The translations under genes were made by a program, and so were the position numbers. The notes beneath the pieces were generated by a model. That model searched no databases, was not told the DNA's origin, and was given only the letters and a program-made list of their open reading frames with translations. DNA of 64,000 nucleotides from Hygrocybe punicea. Its lineage: Eukaryota > Basidiomycota > Agaricomycetes > Agaricales > Hygrophoraceae. The DNA is taken from NCBI GenBank assembly GCA_963556145.1, contig OY744472.1, positions 3,534,001 through 3,598,000 on the forward strand, read 5' to 3'. Shown one piece after another: positions 55,575 through 64,000 of this stretch. Within the stretch, counting starts at the first letter, position 1. Each line of letters begins with the position of its first letter.

Positions 55575-58500
55575 ATGAAAAAGGTCATCCACTACGGTCG
55601 AAAACGACAAGCTCAAGACGACTATGGAGAGTCTTCTCAAGGACCGCCCCTTCCAGTCGCACATGTAGGTCGTGCTTGGAAACGCCCAAAGGTTAGGGCG
55701 CAAACTTTATATTCGAGCGACACACCTGTTCATGAGGAAGTGTTGCCGCAAGCATTGACATCGGCAGGTACGCCTCTGTCGTCCGCTGTTCGTTTCAGTA
55801 GGAATTATGTATCATAGACCGCCGCCCTTCCCCCGACTATTCACAACGACCCAATGTCCGTCCCCAGACACGTCACTCGTCAAAGTTGTGGCCAAAAGGT
55901 AACAAAAAAATCTCAAACATCGCATGCAGATCTTATAACGGGCTGAATCTGGTTCATTTAGAATACGGTGGAAGAGAGGCGTCCGCAGACATCGATGATT
56001 TGATGACTACTCGTGGCTCCTTTTCTATCAGGCGTAAATTGTTCTCCTTCCCTCTTTCTTCACTCCGTGATCCGTTCCATTCACCCAGAACCAAGCAAGA
56101 CTGAGGACGATCACACATTTTCCAGTGGTTCCCATCGGCCTCATTTAACATGGTCTCCAAGTAAAACCATAGCACTCGATCGCTTTATTTATCTACTCAT
56201 TGTCTTGTTTGTCAGCGCCACAGAATATCGGCATTGAAACGATGAATGGCCCATTAACACTCCAAAAGCCATCCAGCGACCTCTCCCAACTGTTCAATCC
56301 ATCTCCTTCACCGAGTAGTTCCTTTGCAAGAGCAAGAGTCTTGAATCGTTCTCTTACGGAACCCGCTATTGGCAGCACACGACGTGCGACTTCCTTTGAC
56401 TTGCTTACTTCAGATATACTTGAAAATTGTATGCCTGGATCTGACAAATCCCGGAGATCCTCCGATGATTCGGCATCATCATTGCCCAATCTTGCACACC
56501 GTCGTCTTGCCACTACTCCTACCCGCACATATGCTGGCAGATCTCGCTCTTTCCTTGTAGCTCTCCCAACAACTAAGTTGGGGTCCCCTCCCATCCCTGA
56601 GATTGATGTGGATAGTCTTTCCGAAGTACGAGAAGACTTTGAAACCCGAGAATCTTATACGGACCTGCGCACTCGCTGGGGAGTAGATATTTCCGATGAT
56701 GATCCTCGAGATCCCTCCCCTCGGTCATCACCCAACGCGTTCCCTAACCGCAAAAGCAAAGCAGCTTCTATCGTCCCGCCACATGTTAACCCCTTACCGG
56801 TTGGAATGATGAACGAGTTGAAAAGCATCACTGAACTGAGAACCAAAGGCGAGAGCAGACGGTTCCACGATGAAGTCGGCTACTTATTCGAAGGGATGGG
56901 CTCAACAAGTGGCATTGGTTTACGAAGAGCCAGGTACGATTTCCCTGGGTCTCGTTGGTTGTGTGTTGTGCATAACGGAACACCATATCCCATGCTAGCG
57001 CCTTGGAAATAGTCACGAAACTATGCGACGCTGACTTCGTTCGAAGAGCCAAGGCAGCAGATTTTCTGAGTCGAGCATGGGATCTCTTGCGAGAAGCCGG
57101 CGCCGGGCATGGTGACAAGGTTGACTGGCTTGCTCTCTTACCACTTATTTCCCTGCTGAGTTTGGCCCGTTCTGGTACAGGTCTTGGATATAATTCTTGC
57201 TTTCTTCGCTGCACTCGTCGCTCGGGATCCCATGTCTCTTTCCGAGCTGGCTCATAAATCTGACTTTGTTTCTACTCTATTTGGCATGCTTTTCTCCGCG
57301 AGACATGAGAACGATGTCCTTTCGTGTATCTCAGTAGGTATGCATGATTTCGCGTGTAAGAAGTTTGGCATCATCAAGACAGAGAAAGCTCATGTACGTG
57401 TTATTCATTTCGCTGCGTCTTATATACTATATGTTTTCCAGCTCAAGACACTATCGAAAACGATATCAAAATCTGGACTTTTCTCGGAAGCAATCCCGGT
57501 TTGTAATAGCAGTTGGGCCCGGCTGAATGAGGTTGAAATGATTTTTGTTAGATGTCAACTCGCCTACTCACATCACACGCTCTCCTTTCGCTTTCTCCTA
57601 CTTTCTTTTGTTCCCAAGATGTGTCAGCATTGCGGCATAACCTGATATCAGAATTGTCGCTTGTGTCGTCCCGCTGGAACGCTTACATGGCTGGCCTTCC
57701 GCTTTTAACCCTGCCTCCATCCTCCTGTCTCGAGACACCATCTTTCAAACACATCGAAAATTGTTTACATCTGCTGGATTCTTTTTTGCTAGGGAGGTGG
57801 AGTCGAGTCAATGAGGCTGTTATTCGCAGAAACGATGTAATGGACCAGGATGACGATGATTTAGCAAATGGCCTGGTTTCGTTGTGCCTTGTAGCCGAGG
57901 TCATGACCATTGACCATTATCGTGATAGACGAAAAATTGGTAAGTTTCTTATCGATGGTGTCAGCCTTTACCGGTTGAGATTTTTGGCGTCACAGCGTAT
58001 CAGTGCATCGAGATGACCTTGCGAGTCCTTGTCAGTCTCACACACGAAAGTCAGCACTGGAATCAACGTCTTATTCAGCAGGAGTTCATCCTGCCGTTTG
58101 TCGTGCGGACCATTGTCAGTTCTCACCGCAAGCGTTTTGCCCCCACAACAGACCTGGAAGACCTGGAGTCCCAAGCCTTGGATCGCTTTTGCCTTGCTCT
58201 AGGCCTTCTAACAAACATGGTTCAAGGCGCTCCTGATGCGAAAGAGAAGTGTCGAGAAACCCGTAAATATATTTATTCTTGGTCGCTTGCTCTGTTAATA
58301 TTTTATACCAGGTATAGATCCTACATGTCCTGCGCAGCGAAATTGCATAAGGAGTTGTCGATGCGAAAACCGCGTCAGCGCACTAAAATGCCTGGCTTTT
58401 GTTTACATTCAGCAAGAACAAGTCCAAGACCAAAGTAATCCTACAACAGATTTCCTTCACGGTCACCTAGCCGTGCTTTTCGGTCTACTTATGCGCCAAA

Positions 58501-58796
58501 GCCTTGCCAACCAGTCGGAACTGCTGAAAGCATTACCTGGCGTATCTGACCGTGCCAAACTCGACACCCTCCTTAACCAGGCTCAAGAATTTGTCACGAT
58601 TTATGCAGAATTTACCTCCCGATTGGCCACCGCAGCTGCAAAAGCCAATAACAACAACGGAGATGTCAACAAAGGCGAAACATCAATCCTTCAGTGGCAT
58701 GACCGAAACGTGGACAGGATGATTAGGGATGGAAAGGCCGAGAACGTGGCTCGTGATGTGGTTTCCCTTTTGAAGATGCTGCGCGATAAAGCGTAG
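55575..58796 (+). CDS. wpl1: WAPL-domain cohesin release factor
   Basis: Probable start ATG at 55575 (MKKVIHYGRKRQAQ). The N-terminal exons up to about 56160 are tentative. A large exon from about 56214 encodes a Ser/Pro-rich region and then the WAPL domain start (NELKSITELRTKGESRRFHD). After the GTACGA intron at about 56935 come LEIVTKLCDADFVRRAKAADF and, after an intron starting GTTGAC near 57120, VLDIILAFFAALVARDP. Later exons give the helical repeats (LRVLVSLTHESQHWNQRL, SQALDRFCLALGLLTNMVQG) and the C-terminal helix ending LLKMLRDKA at 58796. The protein opens the cohesin ring at the Smc3-Scc1 gate by acting with Pds5, releasing cohesin from chromatin. The domain order matches the family, and I see no break in the conserved part. 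Confidence 0.88.
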
Positions 58797-58863
58797 AAGC
58801 TGTGATTACTACAATAAATTCTCTTCCACGATCCCTGTCATCATCCGCTAAGTTGAATATAAT
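58797..58863. terminator. Short convergent 3' region
   Basis: 67 bp between the stop codons of the WAPL gene (plus) and the tRNase Z gene (minus); 'acaataaattct' at about 58810 could serve polyadenylation on the plus strand. Confidence 0.35.
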
Positions 58864-61800
58864 CTATCTGCTCTCCATCTCCAAAATAACAGGATCCTGT
58901 TCGTCATCCCCCTCTATTGTGTCGGAGAAACTCTGTTCAATAGCTGGCATGTAGAAATTCAACTTCCACATATTTGCGATCGAGACGCGAGCCTGGTCGA
59001 ATGCAAGGGCTACTATAGGCCCTGGTTTCCGAGAATTTTCACCGAAGCTTGGTGGCACCAAGCTTCCAGATGGCATCTTAGGATATCGAGCCGAAAAATG
59101 TGTCAGGAGTAAGTGTTGAGCATTCATTCTGCGGACATAGAGCCCTGTTAATGAGAACGGCGTCCACTACCCGGAGATCACGCACCTCTTCCCGACATCC
59201 ACAGCTTGTCCAAACGTGCTGTGAGCTTTCTTGAAAGCCATGTCAACCTGATCATCCGCCATTGTGGCCTCGTGTATCAGCAGAGTCACATTTTCGCCTG
59301 CCTTGACGAGATTTGGCGTAGGCATGGTATCTCCCGAATACCTAGGGTAAAGATTAGGCATGAATGAGAAGCATTGAGACGAGTCGGACACGATACTCCA
59401 GCCCTCCTTATGCTTCATCACACAACCAAAGCACCGGATTCTGTGATGTACATCGACAGTGCCGAAGCTCTGTAAACCAAGAGCCACACACAATTCTTGG
59501 GCGAAATCCTGAGATCTAGGCGAGATAAGTATCAATATCCTACGCCAGGAATGTCAATGCTAACTTTCGTATGTCAAGCCATGAGTCATCTGCCCGTGAC
59601 CCAGAGCATTGATCTGCGACAGGTTTTTTCCAATGCAAGGCTTCGCTGGACACAGTCTTCACGAGATTAGGATCTCCATCTAAACCCAGATCTTCAAGGT
59701 CGGTCCATTCGCGTAAATAAAGGTGGACGGAGCGATCAGCTATCAGATAAAGCGGTTCCAGCGACCGTGGATCAAGCTAAGCAATCCAATATGATGTCAA
59801 GGAACATCAGAATGAGTAAAGCAATCACCAACACGTCGTCGCATAGCTAAGATTTTCGCTAACCCAATGTGATGGTCACCGTGAATATGGCTGATGAAGA
59901 TACATTTAACGTTTCGCAAAACGTTCCAAACATGTGACGGGATCGACTCGTCGACTCCGAAATTTCGGCACAGCTGGCCCCAAGTACCTTCGCCTGCGTC
60001 TAGGAGGATGTTACCCCATTTCGGGACTTGTATGAGAGTTGCGGAGACTACAGGGTATGTGATCAGAGCCGTGTGAGAAACATTGTGGAGGGAAGGAACA
60101 GAATACCGTTGCGATATTTACTCGGTAAGGCACCGCCAGTTCCGAGAGTTACAATGGTAATGTCCGATCCCGCACCGATCTGGACGTTTCCATTCTTCAT
60201 ATACTCATCTGCATTAGCTCTTACTGCCGAAAAACATTGAAAGGTAGACGCGGGAAGAGAAAACGGTGTAGACGACGTGACTGCGGGATGAAAAAGATCG
60301 TACTTCGTGATAGATTCCATCAAGATAGGTGGCTTGGGTGGGCGTATATCGACAAGAAGATTCGACGACAACAAGTAAATTTTAGTCGGTAACTCGCGCA
60401 ACTCTGTAAGAAAAATGGTCATTGAGAAAAGTTGAAGAGAAGCTGAAACAATCGAATATCTGCGGTACAGTGAAAAAATGACAGTCTTCGACTCACTCCC
60501 GATATCCTTTTTGACGGTGAGGGAGAATTTTGGAAGGGTAAAGATCTCTGGGTCCAATTGGTTCAACCTCAACTGACTGAATGCGGCACTGGTGAAGGTG
60601 ACAGGATCAGGTGTGTGTTCCCTTGAGGCTACAACATGCTGGAAAACAACAGCAAGCTTTGCATAGAGCAAAAAAATGAAATTAGCGAATAACGACTAAC
60701 GTTGACATTGGTATCAAATCCGCTCATGAATTCTTGATATCTCTGGTCCTCCAATACACCATCGCCACAAAGATGAAAGATTGCGCGCACGGCGTATTCT
60801 CGCTTGTGATCCTCTCGGTTAGAACGGAATTTCGAAAAGAATGGCGAATCGTTGAATGATGATGACAAGGCAGGCACATGCGCAAGCGTCGGTATGTCCA
60901 AAATCAATATTACCTATGGGATAAGATGTTGCCGTTCAATAGTGATCGTAGCAGGCTCTAAACAGCTGAGCACCTCAAGAATCACTCACCCCAGGACTCT
61001 CACTTTCAGCCATACAATCCTGAGGATGGACAAGCCTTTCTACCATTCCGCCCCGCCCCAAGCCATCGTCGGCCAGATAGCTAACCGTCTCTCCTCTCGC
61101 CAATTGACCTCTGATTCGGCCCGAAGGTAATCCCAAAGCCTCAGCCTTTTTAACATCAAACTTGCCACGCACACGAGGGCCGACCACGACATAAGCGAGT
61201 GTTGGTTTCACCGTTCCTGAATATGGCGCAAGAAATTTTGGGAGACGTTTGTAGAAACCGGCCGGCGGAGGAATGCGTTTATACCCTTGGGTATGTCGTT
61301 CGTTGTCCGCTCTGCTTCCAGAAGCCAAGGCCTGTCCTCCGCGTAGACTCGCAGTTGCCGTTTCGGTAGAACCCACGTCTTTCCTTGATATTGTTGCTTT
61401 CCTGATTCTTGCCTCCTCTCTCTCGTCTCTCGGTGGTTGCGTGGCCGGAAACATGGCATTGACCATGATGCTTCTCCACTGCTGTCCGAATTCGCCTTCC
61501 AGCTTTTCTGGCGTGAAGTCGGGGTGTTTAGTGAAATCAAGGAGTGAAGACGGTATTTCTTCCACATGCACTGATCTAGAACCAGCATTGTTGAGTTCTG
61601 AAACGACTGTCTCGTTGGAGTAGGAAGCCCGACGTTTCGAAGATAATGGGGGAGATTGAGTGCGTTTGCGCTTGAGAGATGTGAATGCGATGTCATTCGG
61701 TTGGGCACCAGTCAGATCAGTATTAATATGTCCTGGTGTAGCATGTAGATTTGAAGGGTTATGCGATGGCAAGATGGGTACAGTGTACACGGTGATATTT

Positions 61801-62314
61801 TCGTCCTTGTAAGCAGGTGTAGGTTCTGTTTGAGAAGAAAGAGCCGACAGGGGTATCATAGCAGCTTCCGTAGGTCTAACGCGTATAGTTTCCCTGAGTA
61901 CATTCTGATTAGAATACAAGCTGAAGAGTTGACGCGTGAAACGCACCGAAATGTGTACAATCGCATAGCAGCCAGGAAGTGAAGTAGACCTGGAGGGCCA
62001 ACCAACTCCAATTTCGGGATTGTCGCATCGGCGAAACTCATTAGGATGCCTGAAAAGATATTTATTATTTTCCAGGAGTGTTGCAGCGCAGAACGCAGAA
62101 CGCAGAACACACCAGCAAGCCCACTTGCTCGCTGAGTGTCAACAGAGGTCAGAAAAATGCCCCGAGTTTTCCGCCAATTCCATCTGCTCTGCAAAAAGGC
62201 TCTGTTGGTGTTCTCGCCGACATTGAATATATATTTCGCAGAAGGAAATGTGACGACAATGGTTGGTTCCGTGTCAGAAGAAAGCGCGCTGAGCACATAA
62301 GCCGACCAGTTCAT
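58864..62314 (-). CDS. trz1: tRNase Z, long form (tRNA 3'-processing endonuclease)
   Basis: ATG at 62314. The N-terminal half has the degenerate metallo-beta-lactamase lobe of long tRNase Z: KYIFNVGENTNRAFLQSRW, GIFLTSVD and LVGPPGLLHFLAAMR. After a basic Ser/Thr-rich linker, the C-terminal half holds the catalytic histidine motif SHIHGDHHIGLA (about 59864-59893), GDTMPTPNLV with HEATMADDQ and KAHSTFGQA (about 59190-59340), and LLTHFSARYPK near 59100. It removes the 3' trailer of precursor tRNAs in nucleus and mitochondria. Several introns are present. One is clear at 62050-62112, donor GTGTTC and acceptor TTTTCAG. The junction near 61930-61945 is ambiguous: a 26-nt intron would be needed to keep frame. 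The conserved motifs are intact and the length is right for the long form. Confidence 0.94.
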
Positions 62315-62603
62315 GGTGTGCTGGGCGTTTCGAAAACGGGATGTGTGAATTGAACGACGAAGTAGAATGCACTGGCAAAGTCGAGGGAACCATAAGTTCC
62401 TCAGAGCGGCCAGTTTGTAGTTTGTCGCTCAGCGCGATCTCAGAGCGCGGGTAACTCAAATATGGATTTGACGTGTCATTTTGCCGAATATTGGCATTGC
62501 AGACGACCTCCGCGTCTCCTCGGTGCAAGCCAGAGCATAAATAGCAGGTCTATATATGCGTATGGTCTCAGCTTGCTCGCTCCCTCCAATTTGCTTGTTT
62601 TCG
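62315..62603. promoter_or_regulatory. Divergent promoter region of tRNase Z and desaturase genes
   Basis: 289 bp between the two start codons. 'gcataaatagc' at about 62535 is TATA-like for the desaturase. Minus-strand frames overlapping here have no motif. Confidence 0.4.
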
Positions 62604-64000
62604 ATGTGGTTTGCGAACAGTGCAGAGTACGAAGCAAGGTACTTATAAGAATTGCTGCCGTTGAATTTCCTCTCATGGGTCGTTCCCCATAGGTTGAACC
62701 GTCCGTTTACACCACCTTCCGTCACCCTCAAACAGATCCACGACGCAGTGCCAAACAAGTTGTTACGTCGGAATCCCTGGTTTGCCTCTACCTATATAGC
62801 CCGAGATATCTTACTATGCGTTACACTGTTTAAATTTGCGGCTTCAATCGACCCATGGGCTTGCAACAGTTTTGGCGGACTTGTCCGCGCAGGATGGCAG
62901 ACATCTTTGACCAAGTCCGCTCTATGGCTTGTTTATTGGTGGTTCCAAGGATTGGTATGGGCCGGAATGTTTTGTTTAGGTGCGTCTAAGATGCTATTGA
63001 ATCGCCATCTCATATAATTTGCGATCCCAAGGACATGATGTGCGTGTACACGATATGGTACAACCTCTCTCTTTCTAGCTGATGAAAATACGATTAGGCT
63101 GGTCATGGAACACTTTTCAACTCAGGAAATCTCAACAATATGGTTGGGTTCATCCTTCATACGGTAAATTCGATCACGGTACATTGTCACAGTCGCTTAA
63201 CATCGTTTCAGTTCCTGATGATCCCCTATTTTTCCTGGCGCGCGACTCACCAAGCCCACCATGCAAGCATTTCCAATTCCTCGTCTGAATTATTCTCAAT
63301 AGATTGCAACAGAAAGCAACAGCTTCGATAGAGCGTGACGAGAACTACGTGCCATATACACGCCGTGATTATAATCTTCCAGAAAAACAGCATGCACGCA
63401 AGTCAGATTATACCGATGTTTTCGAGGAAACACCCCTTTTTACACTGGTCAGGATGCTTGTCATGCAACTGTTGTAAGACTCCCTGACGTCATCATTCTG
63501 CAACATGGGTTGATGCTGTTACTCAGCGGTTGGTGGATGTATTTGACGTGAGTGGCTCATTCTTTCAGTGAATGGCATTTCACCATTTTTTTCAGGTTTA
63601 ATACCTTAGGCTCGAAGAAGTATCCCCCCGGAACCAGTCACTGGAAACCCAGTTCCCCACTCTTCAAGAAGGAACAACGTAAGTCCCACTCACATCCCGA
63701 CGTACAAACGCTCCAGTTCCATCTCCACTCAGGCACCTCAGTCATGTTAACCAACGTCGCTCTGTGCATCATGGTGGCCATCCTCGTTCACTTGGGACCC
63801 ACCTTTTTCTTTAAATACTATCTTGTCCCTTACATTGTATGACATTTTGTTGCCTTTGATATGCACAGCTCTTAGACGAACCGCTCATCCTGAACTTTTT
63901 AGCTCACAAATCATTGGTGATTGATATTTGCATCTCTTAACTGTCCAATAATGATTCCCTTCATCATACTCCCCATTAGGATAGGTGAGCTCGTATGTGT
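62604..64000 (+). CDS. Membrane fatty-acid desaturase (Delta-12 type), 3' end outside window
   Basis: ATG at 62604 (MWFANSAEYEAR). Exons: 62604-62638, 62693-62979, an 8-nt exon 63032-63039, 63098-63163, one starting at 63212 and further ones to the window end. After RPFTPPSVTLKQIHDAVP come membrane segments. Histidine box 1 (HDAGHG) is assembled across the tiny exon, and box 2 is WRATHQAHHASI. FKKEQR and KYYLVPYIV follow near 63670 and 63810. The third His box lies beyond 64000. The enzyme would introduce a double bond into acyl chains in the endoplasmic reticulum; Delta-12 oleate desaturation is the likeliest activity from the N-terminal pattern. Regiospecificity cannot be proven from sequence, and related Delta-15 enzymes look similar. 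Confidence 0.9.

Noticed and set aside
54017..64000. tRNA or rRNA genes
   Set aside because: I looked for cloverleaf-type A/B boxes and rRNA landmarks by eye and found none convincing; a covariance-model search could not be run.

Overview
The window is basidiomycete (most likely Agaricomycete) nuclear DNA. The genes are intron-rich with roughly 50-nt GT..AG introns. The right end carries ordinary fungal housekeeping genes. The left 54 kb is a nest of mobile DNA dominated by Helitron-type rolling-circle elements and one Ty3/gypsy chromovirus.

Layout. Positions 1-9855 and 23239-32648 are a near-identical inverted repeat. The left arm runs off the window. The repeat is best read as two copies of one very large Helitron-like element lying head to head. 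The right copy appears complete: it starts with a palindromic 5' terminus at 23239 and ends with a hairpin-plus-tail 3' terminus at 47765, about 24.5 kb. It carries (a) a 148-bp minisatellite, (b) a 1680-codon gene with a double-stranded beta-helix dioxygenase-like region (HxD...H) and a chromodomain, (c) a 295-codon minus-strand gene, (d) a many-exon plus-strand gene, and (e) a giant Rep/helicase reading frame. That frame has an HUH nuclease motif, a Pif1-type helicase and a C-terminal cysteine-protease-like domain. Between the two copies (9856-23238) lie two copies of a 1.01-kb repeat, one split by the chromovirus and one split by a 1159-bp non-autonomous Helitron. Several short elements with the same 5' terminus and two further tandem arrays are also there.

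From 47766 to 53822 there is a second, broken and chimeric Helitron helicase interrupted by a 1.9-kb insert. Two canonical CTAG-type Helitron 3' ends follow, with assorted repeats. From about 54 kb rightward the sequence is ordinary host DNA: a BIR-domain (survivin/Bir1) gene, a divergent WAPL cohesin-release gene, a long-form tRNase Z gene, and a fatty-acid desaturase gene cut by the window end.

How it fits together. The Rep/helicase would mobilise the giant element and the non-autonomous elements sharing its termini. The dioxygenase-chromodomain gene and the two adjacent genes would be cargo. No transposase of the KDZ type was seen, although TET/JBP-type dioxygenases in these fungi are usually discussed with KDZ elements. 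Exon models were read by eye. Those for the dioxygenase gene and the 295-codon gene close perfectly in frame; other multi-exon models are approximate.
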